Positions 18,301-28,563 of a stretch of DNA of 64,000 bases are shown here, in pieces. Each line of letters opens with the position of its first letter. Position 1 is the first letter of the stretch. Origin of the DNA: SHVO01 sp041906145 (GTDB lineage: Bacteria > Pseudomonadota > Alphaproteobacteria > Rhodospirillales > Rhodospirillaceae); the NCBI GenBank assembly GCA_041906145.1, contig JAYRJU010000001.1, positions 1,364,001 through 1,428,000 on the forward strand, written 5' to 3'. A model generated the notes under the pieces. That model was not told the DNA's origin. It searched no databases and worked only from the letters and a program-made list of their open reading frames with translations. A program made the translations under genes and the position numbers.

Positions 18301-18945
18301 TCAGACCTGTTCGATCACGATGCTGCTGATACGGTTGGCGACATCCTCGAAACGGTCCATCACCTTTTCCAGGTGATCGTAAATCTCGATCCCCACCAGG
18401 TAGTTCATCGCGTTACCGTCGCGGTGCTTCTTGAACAGCGCCTTGATGCCGGCTTCGTTCAGCGCATCGGAATCGTCTTCCAGGTGCACGATCTCTTCGG
18501 TGATGGTGTGCAGACGCGCGTTGTTCTCGCGCAATGCGCTCAGCATCTTGATCGCTTCGACAGTCAGATTCGCCGCTTGCAGGATGTGATCGCCCATGGC
18601 CGCCATTTCGGGCTCCATGCTCTGGACTTCGAACATCAACACCGCCTTGGCCGTCTTCTTCATCTGGTCGATGGAATCGTCCAGTGCCGTGACCAGATCC
18701 TGGATATCGCTGCGGTCGAACGGCGTGATGAACGAGCGGCGCACCAACTGCATGATGTCGCGTGTGATCGCGTCCGCCTGATCTTCAAAGCGGTAGACCT
18801 CGGCCGCTGCCGCCGCCACCTCCGGTCCTCCGTTCAACAACCGGCGCAGCGCCTTTGCGCCCTCGACCAGGGTTTCCGCATGGCGGTTATAGAGCTGGAA
18901 GAAACGGTCTTCGCGCGGCATCAGCGCTTGGAACCAGCCGAACAT
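18301..18945 (-). CDS. DUF47/PhoU-like Pit accessory protein
   Basis: 214 residues, all-helical, matching the DUF47 (TIGR00153) family. The start MFGWFQALMPREDRFFQLYNRH is typical, and acidic E/DxxxD pairs recur (YRFEDQADAITRDI, HLEDDSDALNE) as in PhoU metal-binding repeats. It is the first gene of a two-gene operon with pit and probably gates or regulates the transporter in the cytoplasm. Full length, no oddities. Confidence 0.92.
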   Translation of the reverse strand: MFGWFQALMPREDRFFQLYNRHAETLVEGAKALRRLLNGGPEVAAAAAEVYRFEDQADAITRDIMQLVRRSFITPFDRSDIQDLVTALDDSIDQMKKTAKAVLMFEVQSMEPEMAAMGDHILQAANLTVEAIKMLSALRENNARLHTITEEIVHLEDDSDALNEAGIKALFKKHRDGNAMNYLVGIEIYDHLEKVMDRFEDVANRISSIVIEQV

Positions 18946-19713
18946 GAGGCGCCTCGAAATGGATCAGGTTGAAGGGGGAGCGGGGATTACGCGCGGCCTT
19001 TAGTATCCATCGGCCACCGAAATGGGAAGGCGAGATAGTTAATTGAAATCAATATGTTATGAGACGTAACGCGATTTGCCCGCCCATTTTACCGTGAATG
19101 TTATGTGACATTAATATGTCAAATGGTCCGCGCCGTCTCGGACGGTCACGGTTTTAAGCACCCGCGACATTAGCCAAGGCGCCGCTGCAGAGCCGCGTAA
19201 ACGCCCGCAAAACTGCGCCCAACTGTGTGCACCTGCGAGATCGGCGCAAACCGACGGCGCTATTTGTCTAGACGAATCGCCTCCAATAGGCATATTTTTT
19301 GAAGCCACGAGACTGCAGAAAAACTCGCGTTGGGAGGCGCGGCAGCCGAGTCCCTTTAGCTGATCAGACGGATTTCTGCGCTACGATGCAGAAATGACAC
19401 ATATTTTCCGTCTAAATCCGGTGCCGAATCGAGAGCCTCAAAGCCTTGTTCCGACGGTGGATTTTTCGCCAAAGTGCCTGAAATTACGGGGTTTTTTAGT
19501 TCCGCTAAAGAAGAAGGCAATTGAGGGACGGTTGCTTTCAGGCGCTGGTTATAGTGCTACCGACATATGACATCGTCGGACTGAAGATATTGCGCTGCAC
19601 ATTGGCCATAAGGGTTCACTCCCGGCTCGTGCCGCCAGCGTGACCGGCGACTGGGAATAAAACTCAAACGGCGTCCGGACGGCCACCCGTCCGATCAAAA
19701 AGGGGAAAACCGC
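18946..19713. other. Long intergenic region (768 bp)
   Basis: This gap separates the divergent Pit operon and the TonB receptor gene. It is noticeably more AT-rich than the flanks (for instance 19020-19120). No reading frame with a ribosome binding site and family resemblance is seen. It holds an inverted repeat at 19372-19395 and the palindrome CGTCCGGACG at 19673-19682. It should contain both promoters and could encode a small RNA, but I see no folded candidate I would name. Confidence 0.5.
19372..19395. promoter_or_regulatory. Inverted repeat, possible operator
   Basis: ATTTCTGC and GCAGAAAT form a perfect 8-bp dyad around an 8-base centre, about 320 bp before the TonB receptor start. The spacing suits a dimeric regulator. 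No T-tract follows, so it is not a terminator. Confidence 0.35.
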
Positions 19714-22704
19714 ATGAACTCTACGACTCTCTTCGCGTCACGGCCGCGCCAATACCGCGTCGGCCTGAAGAACACCGCCCTGCGCACGGCCAGCGCTACG
19801 GCGATCCTCTTGGCGACCACCATTGGCGCCCATGCCCAGGAGCAGCTCGCTGCCGCAGCGCCGGAAGTGGAAAGCGAAATCGTCGTGACCGGTTCGCGCA
19901 TCGTGCGCGACGGTTATGAAGCGCCGACCCCCGTCACCGTCGTCGGTGTCGAGGAACTGCAAAGCTCCGCGTCCGCCAACGTCGCCGACTACGTCAACAC
20001 GATCCCGGCCTTCGCCGGTTCGATCATGCCGACGAACACCAACTCGACCATGAGCTCCGGCCGCTCGGGCCTCAACACGCCGAACCTGCGCAACCTCGGC
20101 GTCGAACGCACGCTGGTGCTGATCGACGGCCAGCGCTCGGTCGGTTCGACCTCGGATGGCCTCGTTGACTTGAACACCATCCCGCAGGCGCTCATCAGCC
20201 GCGTCGACGTGTCGACGGGCGGCGCATCGGCCGTCTACGGTTCGGACGCGGTGGCGGGTGTCATCAACTTCATTCTCGATAAGGAATTCACCGGCTTTAA
20301 AGCCGACATCGGCGGCAGCGTCACCACCTACGGCGACAATGAATCGTGGGACACCTCTCTCACCTACGGTACGCCGTTCCAGGGCGGTAAAGGCCACTTC
20401 ATCATCTCCGCCTCGGCCAGCGATTCGGCGGGCGTGAAGATCAATGACCGTCCGTGGAACATGCAGGGCTGGCAGATCCTCGATAACCCCGCCTACGGCA
20501 CCGGCGCGGGCCAGTCGACCTCGGTCCCAGCGCGTCTCGTGCGCAATCAGACCTCGGTGTCGAACGGCATCGCCGGCGGCATCATCACCTCATGTATTGC
20601 TCCGGCCGCGGCCTGCGCCGCCGGCGGCAGCACGGTCGGCAACGGCCTCGTCGGCATGGCCTTCGGTGATGACGGCCGTCCGTATCCGTTCCCGTACGGT
20701 TCGATCGTCGCGAACCCGGTCATGGTCGGCGGCGGTTGGCGCGCGGCCACCATCCGCGGCACCCGCTACGCGAATGGTCTGACCTCGGCCTCCGAAACGC
20801 AGTCTGTCTTCCTGCGCACCAGCTACGACCTCGCGGACAACATCACGGTGTTTGCGCAGGCGTCTTGGACTCATAACGGCAACCAAAACTGGTGCTGTAT
20901 GAAGGAAGACAACGATAGCATCGTCATCAGCAGCGACAACCCGTTCATCCCGGCGGAAATCCAAGCTCGCATGAATGCGCTCGGCGTCACGCAGTTCCGC
21001 ATGGGTTCGATGCACGCCGACACCCGCAACGCCGGCGCCATCAATGACCGCCGCGTGCAGCGTTATGTCGTCGGTGTGAACGGTACGTTCGACGCGATGG
21101 ACACGGGCTGGACCTGGGATGCTTACTACCAGAAGGGCATCTCGCACGTTCACCAGGAAACCTTCGGCGTGATCAAGCAGTCGGCCTACGCGAAGGCCAT
21201 TGCCGCCGTTCGTTCTCCGACCACCGGCCAAGTGGTCTGCCGCGTCAACGCCGACGCCATCACCACCAACGACGACCCGACCTGCGTGCCGTACAATCCG
21301 TTCGGCCTCGGCGTGAACTCGGCCGCTGTCGTCGACTATCTGCACGGCAACGGCGAAAAGGACTTCCGTACGGAAGTGCCGCAACAGGATGTCATGGCGG
21401 TCAACTTCTCGGGCTCGCCGTTCGAAACGTGGGCTGGCCCGGTCTCGATCGCGTTTGGTGCTGAACACCGCATCGAAAAGATCAAAGGCACGAACGATCC
21501 GGTCAGCCGCGCCTTCGATTGGTACTTCGGCAACTATCAGGTCTTCAGCGCGAAGATGAACGTCACGGAAGGCTACGTCGAAACGGTGGTGCCGCTCGCC
21601 ACCGACACGTCCTTCGCCGAGTCGCTCGAGTTCAACGGCGCCGTCCGCGCCACCGACTACTCGACGTCCGGCTACGTCACGACCTGGAAAGCGGGCCTCA
21701 CCTGGGCGCCGATCAACGATATTCGTTTCCGCGTCACCCAGTCGCGCGACATCCGTGCGCCGAACCTGAACAACCTCTACAGCACCGGCACCTCAGGCTT
21801 CCCGGGCTATCAGAACCCGTTCCGTCCGCAGGCGAACGGCGCTCCGACCACGGAAATCGGTTTCTCCCGCACGAGCGGCAACCCGAACCTCGTGCCGGAA
21901 AAATCGGACATGACCGGCGTCGGCATCGTGTTGCAGCCCGCCTTCCTGCCGGGCTTCAGCGCCTCGGTTGACTACTGGGATCTGAACATCAAGGGCGCGC
22001 TCGGTTCGCTCACGGTGCAGCAGATCATCGACCAGTGCTTCCTTACGAAGTCCGCCGCCTTCTGCTCGGCGATCGACTTCAACGCGGATAACTCGATCGC
22101 GCTCATCCGCACCACGCCGTTCAACCTCGTCAACCAGATTGCCAAGGGCATCGACTTCGAAGCCGGCTACAACATGCCGCTCGATGCGATCGTCGACAGC
22201 GCCGACGGCAACCTCGCGTTCCGCTTCATGGGCACCCACTTCATTAAGCGCTTTGAATCGAACGGCATCAGCGTGCCGCGCGATTACGCGGGTGAGAATA
22301 TCGGCGGGAACGGCGTGCCGAATTGGCGTTATCGCGCCTCTATCGGCTACTCGAATGACATGTTCGATATGCAGCTCATCGCGCGCGGCGTCAGCTCCGG
22401 CGTTTACCTGAACTCGAACGTCGAGTGCACTACCGGCTGCCCGGTCTCGACCGTCAACAACCGCACCGTCGACGAAAACGACATCAAGGGCTCGATGTGG
22501 TTCGATACGGCGTTCACCTACAAGTTCGGCGTCGGTGAATCGGACATGGAAGCCTACTTCAACGTCCAGAACGTGTTCGATAAGGACCCGGCGGTTGCGG
22601 CGCCTGGCCCCGGCGGCTTCACCTATGAAGCGGCTCCGGCGAATCCGCTGCTGTACGATACGCTCGGCCGTACGTTCCGCGCGGGCCTGCGTTTCCGCAT
22701 GTAA
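19714..22704 (+). CDS. TonB-dependent outer-membrane receptor
   Basis: 996 residues. An extended signal peptide runs to about residue 41 (...TTIGAHA), followed by a TonB box-like EIVVTGSRI near residue 55. The plug domain follows (TPVTVVGVEEL, LRNLGVERTLVLIDGQR, ISRVDVSTGGASAVYGSDAVAGVINFIL), then a large 22-strand barrel ending ...TFRAGLRFRM. The type, with GGASAVYGSDAVAG and a long barrel, is common in alphaproteobacterial receptors for complex organic substrates rather than classic siderophores. AGGGGAAA precedes the ATG. It faces the Rieske operon across a strong terminator. The ligand cannot be read from the sequence. Confidence 0.93.
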   Translation: MNSTTLFASRPRQYRVGLKNTALRTASATAILLATTIGAHAQEQLAAAAPEVESEIVVTGSRIVRDGYEAPTPVTVVGVEELQSSASANVADYVNTIPAFAGSIMPTNTNSTMSSGRSGLNTPNLRNLGVERTLVLIDGQRSVGSTSDGLVDLNTIPQALISRVDVSTGGASAVYGSDAVAGVINFILDKEFTGFKADIGGSVTTYGDNESWDTSLTYGTPFQGGKGHFIISASASDSAGVKINDRPWNMQGWQILDNPAYGTGAGQSTSVPARLVRNQTSVSNGIAGGIITSCIAPAAACAAGGSTVGNGLVGMAFGDDGRPYPFPYGSIVANPVMVGGGWRAATIRGTRYANGLTSASETQSVFLRTSYDLADNITVFAQASWTHNGNQNWCCMKEDNDSIVISSDNPFIPAEIQARMNALGVTQFRMGSMHADTRNAGAINDRRVQRYVVGVNGTFDAMDTGWTWDAYYQKGISHVHQETFGVIKQSAYAKAIAAVRSPTTGQVVCRVNADAITTNDDPTCVPYNPFGLGVNSAAVVDYLHGNGEKDFRTEVPQQDVMAVNFSGSPFETWAGPVSIAFGAEHRIEKIKGTNDPVSRAFDWYFGNYQVFSAKMNVTEGYVETVVPLATDTSFAESLEFNGAVRATDYSTSGYVTTWKAGLTWAPINDIRFRVTQSRDIRAPNLNNLYSTGTSGFPGYQNPFRPQANGAPTTEIGFSRTSGNPNLVPEKSDMTGVGIVLQPAFLPGFSASVDYWDLNIKGALGSLTVQQIIDQCFLTKSAAFCSAIDFNADNSIALIRTTPFNLVNQIAKGIDFEAGYNMPLDAIVDSADGNLAFRFMGTHFIKRFESNGISVPRDYAGENIGGNGVPNWRYRASIGYSNDMFDMQLIARGVSSGVYLNSNVECTTGCPVSTVNNRTVDENDIKGSMWFDTAFTYKFGVGESDMEAYFNVQNVFDKDPAVAAPGPGGFTYEAAPANPLLYDTLGRTFRAGLRFRM

Positions 22705-22750
22705 GGTTTTCGGCGAGGGGCGTGACGACGCACCCTCGCCAGAAACAAGA

Positions 22751-22782
22751 AAGGCCGGTGTCGCGAGACACCGGCCTTTTTC
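22751..22782 (+). terminator. Strong rho-independent terminator
   Basis: GGCCGGTGTC (22753-22762) and GACACCGGCC (22767-22776) make a perfect ten-pair stem with a GCGA tetraloop, followed by TTTTTCTTTT. It ends the TonB receptor transcript. Confidence 0.93.
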
Positions 22783-22806
22783 TTTTCGGCAGCTTTTAAG
22801 TGCGGT

Positions 22807-23934
22807 TTAGCGCGCTAGCCACTTCCTGAAGGCGCCGGTGAATTTTTCGTTCTCTTCCTTCGACCCAATGGTCACGCGGATGAAGCGTTCGTAACCGGCT
22901 TCGCGCCAGCCCTTGATGATCACGCCCTCCTTGAGCAGGAACTGCGCGCACTCGGTGCTGTCGCCCTTGCAATCCATGAACAGGAAGTTGGTCTGCGACG
23001 GCGCCATGAAGATACCCATGCCGTCCAGAACCTTGCGCACGCGTTCGCGCTCGGCGTTGATGCGACGCACGGCATCCTTCATCCATGCGTCGTCCTCGAG
23101 GGCGGCGATGGCGCCGAGTTGCGCGGCGGCATTGACGTTGAACGGCGTCTTCGCGGCGTTGATGACCCGCGCGAACTCGGGGTTCGAACAGGCCGCGTAA
23201 CCTACGCGCAAGCCCGCAAGACCGTATGCTTTGGAGAAGGTGCGCAAGATCACGTGCGGCACGTTCAGGCGGCGCAGCACCTCGAGCCCGTCCGGGAAAC
23301 CCGGTTCAGTGAACTCGCGGTAGGCTTCGTCGAGCACGAACAGGCAAGAATTTCCGTTCGCGGCGGCGAGGCGTTCCAGCGCCGCGAGGTCGAGGGTCAC
23401 GCCGACCGGATTGGACGGCGTCGAGATGAAAAACACCTGCGGCTTCTGCGCGAGCGCGTCTTCAATAGCCGGAATGTCGAAGGTCAGATCCCTCGTCATC
23501 GGTACCTTGATGACCTTTGCGCCCATCGCCATCGGTTCGATTTCGTGCAGGCCGAAGCTCGGGACGACTGTGACCGCGAGGCCGCCCGGCGTCAGGAAGG
23601 CGCGGCTGATGGCCGCGATCATCTCCTCAGATCCGTTGCCGCACACGATAAGGCCGGGGTCGATGCCAAGGTATTTGCCCAGCGCGGCACGCAGCTCGCG
23701 CGCCGCCGGGTCCGCATAGCGCCACGGTTCGAATGCGCTGGACGCCAGCGCCGCCATCACTTTCGGCGAACAGCCAAACGGATTCTCATTGCTGGCCAGG
23801 CGGGCGATGAATTCGTGGCCGCTGACCTCGCGGGCGACGGCGACGGGAAGGCCGGCATTGTAGGACGGCAACGCGGCAACATGCGGATTGAACGCAGGGC
23901 CCGTGTGGGTCTGCGCGGCGCTCTTGGCTGTCAT
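22807..23934 (-). CDS. HisC-like PLP aminotransferase
   Basis: 375 residues, class I/II aminotransferase of the histidinol-phosphate aminotransferase branch. Visible landmarks are RLASNENPFGCSP, Asn174 in STPSNPVG, Asp202 and Tyr205 in VLDEAYREF, and the PLP lysine Lys235 in RTFSKAYGLAGLRVGY. HisC-type enzymes use histidinol phosphate or aromatic amino acids with 2-oxoglutarate. No other histidine biosynthesis gene is nearby. It is the third gene of an operon with a ferredoxin and a Rieske oxygenase, so a catabolic or tailoring role on an imidazole or aromatic amine is more likely than histidine synthesis. That role is inference. Confidence 0.85.
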   Translation of the reverse strand: MTAKSAAQTHTGPAFNPHVAALPSYNAGLPVAVAREVSGHEFIARLASNENPFGCSPKVMAALASSAFEPWRYADPAARELRAALGKYLGIDPGLIVCGNGSEEMIAAISRAFLTPGGLAVTVVPSFGLHEIEPMAMGAKVIKVPMTRDLTFDIPAIEDALAQKPQVFFISTPSNPVGVTLDLAALERLAAANGNSCLFVLDEAYREFTEPGFPDGLEVLRRLNVPHVILRTFSKAYGLAGLRVGYAACSNPEFARVINAAKTPFNVNAAAQLGAIAALEDDAWMKDAVRRINAERERVRKVLDGMGIFMAPSQTNFLFMDCKGDSTECAQFLLKEGVIIKGWREAGYERFIRVTIGSKEENEKFTGAFRKWLAR

Positions 23935-23946
23935 GTGGTTACTCGG

Positions 23947-24201
23947 TTAGAGGTCGAGGACGACGGAGGTTTTTGGTGTCGTGCAGCATAGCAGCACAAC
24001 GCCTGGGTCGGGCAAATACAATGGATCTTCGACGTAGGTCACCTCGCCTTCCAGCAAGGCTGTTGCGCACGTGCCGCATACGCCGGCGCCGCAGCTGAAC
24101 GGGGCGTCGACACCGTTCTCTTCCGCGAAAGTGAGCAGGGAATCGGCCTCGGTCCAGGCCCCGGTCCGGCCCGAGGCCTTGAAAGTCACGGTGATCGTCA
24201 T
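23947..24201 (-). CDS. 2Fe-2S plant-type ferredoxin
   Basis: 84 residues with Cys37, Cys42, Cys45 (FSCGAGVCGTCATALLEG) and Cys72/73 near the C-terminus, the CX4CX2C...C pattern of plant-type 2Fe-2S ferredoxins. The start overlaps the Rieske oxygenase stop by four bases (ATGA), indicating translational coupling. It probably passes electrons to the oxygenase. No FAD/FMN reductase is encoded here, so it must borrow one from elsewhere in the genome. Confidence 0.93.
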   Translation of the reverse strand: MTITVTFKASGRTGAWTEADSLLTFAEENGVDAPFSCGAGVCGTCATALLEGEVTYVEDPLYLPDPGVVLLCCTTPKTSVVLDL

Positions 24202-25268
24202 TCGGCGGCGGCGAGCGTGGGTTTCTCGGCCGCAATCATCTGCGCCAGGCGCTTGCGGAAGTGCAAGGGACCCTTGTCGATCTTGAGATCGATGTTGTCG
24301 CTTTTCTTGTTGTTCATGCCGCGATGAACGGCCTGCACAATCGCCTTGTCCTCCTCGAAAGCGTTGCGAACACTTGTCGCGAACGCCGCGGAGACCGCCT
24401 GATCGTTCGGTGCGAAGTTACGCATCTGGAACCAGTAATATCGCGTCGTGTTCTCGTTGATCGGCGTCAGGAAGTTATAGCTGTCCATGAGGAACACGTC
24501 CTTATGGAGCGGTTTGTCGTCGCCGCCGGTCCCGGCCGGCACGAAAATCGCCTTGATGATGGCATGGCTTGGATAGCGGACTTCGTAGTGCTGCTTACGG
24601 TCGCAGTTGCCTGGAAACTTCAGATACGGTTGATAGAAAGGCGCCGGCTCCGTATTGCGCATCCAGCGTGACACGATCACGCCGTTGTCGGCGATGGTCG
24701 TATCCGGCACGTCGTCCGCGCAGGCCGCGTTCCCGAACGATGTCTGGTGCACCCAGGCGACATGCGAGGGGTCCAGAAGATTGTCGGTCATGTAGAGGTA
24801 GTTGGCCTCGACCGACATCGCGTCGCCCCGATTAAGGCCCCAATCGGGATCGCCCCAGTGCGCAACGTCCATGATCTTGGAAGGATCGGCTTTCGAAGCT
24901 TCACCCATCCAGATCCAAATCAGGCCGTAGCGCTCTTCCACCGGGTACGAATGTACGCAGGCGGCCTTGGGGATGCGTTGGCCACCCGGCGCGCGTGTGC
25001 AGGCGCCTTGTTGATTGAACGTGAGGCCGTGATAGCCGCACTCTACTTCGTCGCCTTTGAGGCGTCCCATGGACAAGGGCAGCTTGCGGTGTGGGCAGGC
25101 GTTCTCGAGCGCAACGGCTTTGCCCGCGCTGTCGCGGTACATCACGATGCTCTCGTTCAAAATCGTAACCGCCGTCAGGGCATGGCCGATTTCATTATCC
25201 CATGCGGCCACGTACCAGGCGTTTTTCAAGAATGCGGGCGATTCTGTCCCGTGCACAATGCTCGTCAT
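24198..25268 (-). CDS. Rieske non-haem iron oxygenase, VanA/N- or O-demethylase type
   Basis: 356 residues. The Rieske centre is Cys58, His60, Cys77, His80 (NACPHRKLPL, VECGYHGLTF). The catalytic domain has the mononuclear iron site in DNLLDPSHVAWVHQTSF, with His169 and His174. Length and layout match single-subunit oxygenases such as vanillate O-demethylase, dicamba demethylase or methylxanthine N-demethylases. It is the first gene of an operon with ferredoxin and a HisC-like aminotransferase, just downstream of hutD. The substrate is unknown; a methylated or aromatic amino acid derivative is a reasonable guess. Confidence 0.92.
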   Translation of the reverse strand: MTSIVHGTESPAFLKNAWYVAAWDNEIGHALTAVTILNESIVMYRDSAGKAVALENACPHRKLPLSMGRLKGDEVECGYHGLTFNQQGACTRAPGGQRIPKAACVHSYPVEERYGLIWIWMGEASKADPSKIMDVAHWGDPDWGLNRGDAMSVEANYLYMTDNLLDPSHVAWVHQTSFGNAACADDVPDTTIADNGVIVSRWMRNTEPAPFYQPYLKFPGNCDRKQHYEVRYPSHAIIKAIFVPAGTGGDDKPLHKDVFLMDSYNFLTPINENTTRYYWFQMRNFAPNDQAVSAAFATSVRNAFEEDKAIVQAVHRGMNNKKSDNIDLKIDKGPLHFRKRLAQMIAAEKPTLAAAE

Positions 25269-25414
25269 CGTTGGTTACAGTCATCTCGCGGTTAGCCCCA
25301 GGGAGGATCGAGCGCCGCTTCATGGCGGCGTCTTTTTGATGCGCATAATTGTCGGAGACGAGACCCACCCGACAAGGCGCGTTGGCGTACGATATTATTT
25401 AGGAAAACTAACGT

Positions 25415-25450
25415 GAAAAAGCCGCCAAAACCCGCTGCTTTCGGGCTTTT
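25415..25450 (-). terminator. Possible weak terminator after hutD
   Basis: Reading the minus strand, a short stem (CCCG...CGGG, or the longer AAAAGCC...GGCTTTT alternative) lies about 40 bases after the hutD stop and is followed by T-rich sequence. It may separate the hut operon from the Rieske operon. The stem is short, so read-through is likely. Confidence 0.35.
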
Positions 25451-25486
25451 CCAGAAAATCGGGCGTTCAAAGCCACCCGTATTTCT

Positions 25487-26050
25487 TCAACGAGGCCTAA
25501 TTGTAATTACATAAAGGGTCGACAAGGCCTCGGCGCGGAAGGTCATGGGTTCGTCCGGCGAAGCGCCCACGGCGGTATCGAGCGCTTTTAGAGTCTCTCC
25601 ATCGGGAAGGGTCACCGCACCCGTATGGCAGAACAGGATCAGCGCTCCCGGCGCGGGTGTGACCGTCTTCTCGCCCATCACCGACAGGCGCCGCACTTCG
25701 TGGGTAAAACCCGCGCGGCGGGTCATCACATTGAGGTCTGTCACAGGGCCGCGCAGCACCGCCCCGTGTGTCGCCGCGTCGCCCGAGAAACTGTGCGGCG
25801 GCGACATCTCCATCAGATCGACCGTCGCGCCGTCGATGGCCAGGCGCAGCGTCCCCGACAGCACGGACAAAGTCCGGTCGATTCCCGGAAAGGACGAGAA
25901 GGGGCCGTCGCTCGCCACCGTCGCCATGGACAGACGCCAGTCCATAGACGCGAAGTCGGCGGCGGGCGGCGAGACCGCGATCTCGGTGGTCTCACCGCCG
26001 CCGTTCTTCCACGGCATGCGCTTGTAGTCGGAGGACCGAAGCAGCTGCAT
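25487..26050 (-). CDS. hutD: HutD family protein
   Basis: 187 residues, bicupin of the HutD/Ves family. The family start MQLLRSSDYKRMPWKNGGGETTEI is unmistakable. I therefore place the start at 26050, ten bases after the hutU stop, not at the longer frame reaching into hutU. Known work on Pseudomonas HutD suggests a regulatory rather than enzymatic role, perhaps binding formylglutamate or urocanate-pathway intermediates and limiting hut expression. Later blocks FSSFPGIDRTLSVLSGTLRL and SPPHSFSGD fit the family. Last gene of the hutIHGUD operon. Confidence 0.93.
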   Translation of the reverse strand: MQLLRSSDYKRMPWKNGGGETTEIAVSPPAADFASMDWRLSMATVASDGPFSSFPGIDRTLSVLSGTLRLAIDGATVDLMEMSPPHSFSGDAATHGAVLRGPVTDLNVMTRRAGFTHEVRRLSVMGEKTVTPAPGALILFCHTGAVTLPDGETLKALDTAVGASPDEPMTFRAEALSTLYVITIRPR

Positions 26051-26060
26051 CGTAGCGGCG

Positions 26061-27728
<1,668 letters not shown>

Positions 27729-27744
27729 GTGATGTCCCCTTAGG

Positions 27745-28563
27745 TCAGTTATTCTTTGTGAAATCGAGGCAGGCGTTCAAGACCTGCGTGAGCGCCGCGC
27801 GCATCGGCGCGGCGTAGTTCGCATCGTATCCAACGGGCCAGTCCTTCTCATCGACCGGACCATTGCATTCCTTCAAGTAACCACGGCAGGCGAGCTCCAT
27901 CTGGATCGCGTGCACATTATTGGCCGGTTGGCCGTAGTGACGCGTGATGTAACCGCCTTTGAAGCGGCCGTTCACGATGTGACTGTAGTTCGTCAGGGCG
28001 CAGGCCGCGCCGACGGCGGATTCCAGTCTAGGATCGCAGGACTTGCCGCTGTTCGTGCCGATGTTGAAATGTGGCAGTTCGCCTTCGAACAGGCGCGGCA
28101 CCACCGAGCGGATGGAATGGCAGTCGTACAACACCACGCGCGGATGCTGGGCGCGCAGGCGTTCGATCTGCGTTTTGATGGCGCTGTGGTAGGGATCGTA
28201 GAACTGCGTACGGCGGCGCGCGATCTCAGCTTCGTCCGGCGCCCGGCCGTCTCTATAAAGCGGCTCGCCGTCGAAGGTCGTGGTTGGGCACAGCTCCGTC
28301 GTCGCTTGGCCCGGATAGAGCGAAACGCCCGTGGGGTTGCGGTTCACATCGATCACGGTCCGCGACAAGCCGGTACGGACGATGCTCGCGCCCATCTCAC
28401 GTCCGAAGTCGTACAGCTTCTCGATGTACCAGTCGGCGTCTTTGCGCGCGATCCAGGGCGAGACCAGCTTGGATTCGATATCGGCGAGTTCCGTGCCGGT
28501 ATGCGGCATGGACAGGATCAGCGGCGCGCTGCCTTCAATGACCGTCAGCCAAGCGGCGCTCAT
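27745..28563 (-). CDS. hutG: N-formylglutamate deformylase
   Basis: 272 residues of the N-formylglutamate amidohydrolase family, with ILSMPHTGTELAD, VIDVNRNPTGVSLYPGQ and VVLYDCHSIRSVVP. It performs the last step, hydrolysing N-formylglutamate to glutamate and formate. This identity, rather than the arginase-like formiminoglutamase also called HutG, agrees with the presence of hutF. The start overlaps the hutH stop by four bases. Confidence 0.95.
   Translation of the reverse strand: MSAAWLTVIEGSAPLILSMPHTGTELADIESKLVSPWIARKDADWYIEKLYDFGREMGASIVRTGLSRTVIDVNRNPTGVSLYPGQATTELCPTTTFDGEPLYRDGRAPDEAEIARRRTQFYDPYHSAIKTQIERLRAQHPRVVLYDCHSIRSVVPRLFEGELPHFNIGTNSGKSCDPRLESAVGAACALTNYSHIVNGRFKGGYITRHYGQPANNVHAIQMELACRGYLKECNGPVDEKDWPVGYDANYAAPMRAALTQVLNACLDFTKNN

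Noticed and set aside
22807..23934. Aminotransferase as the biosynthetic hisC.
   Set aside because: No other his genes nearby and it is operonic with a Rieske oxygenase, so I kept only HisC-like.
25300..25340. CGCCGC-TTCATG-GCGGCG with TCTTTTT as a plus-strand terminator.
   Set aside because: No plus-strand gene ends here; probably chance in the leader of the Rieske operon.
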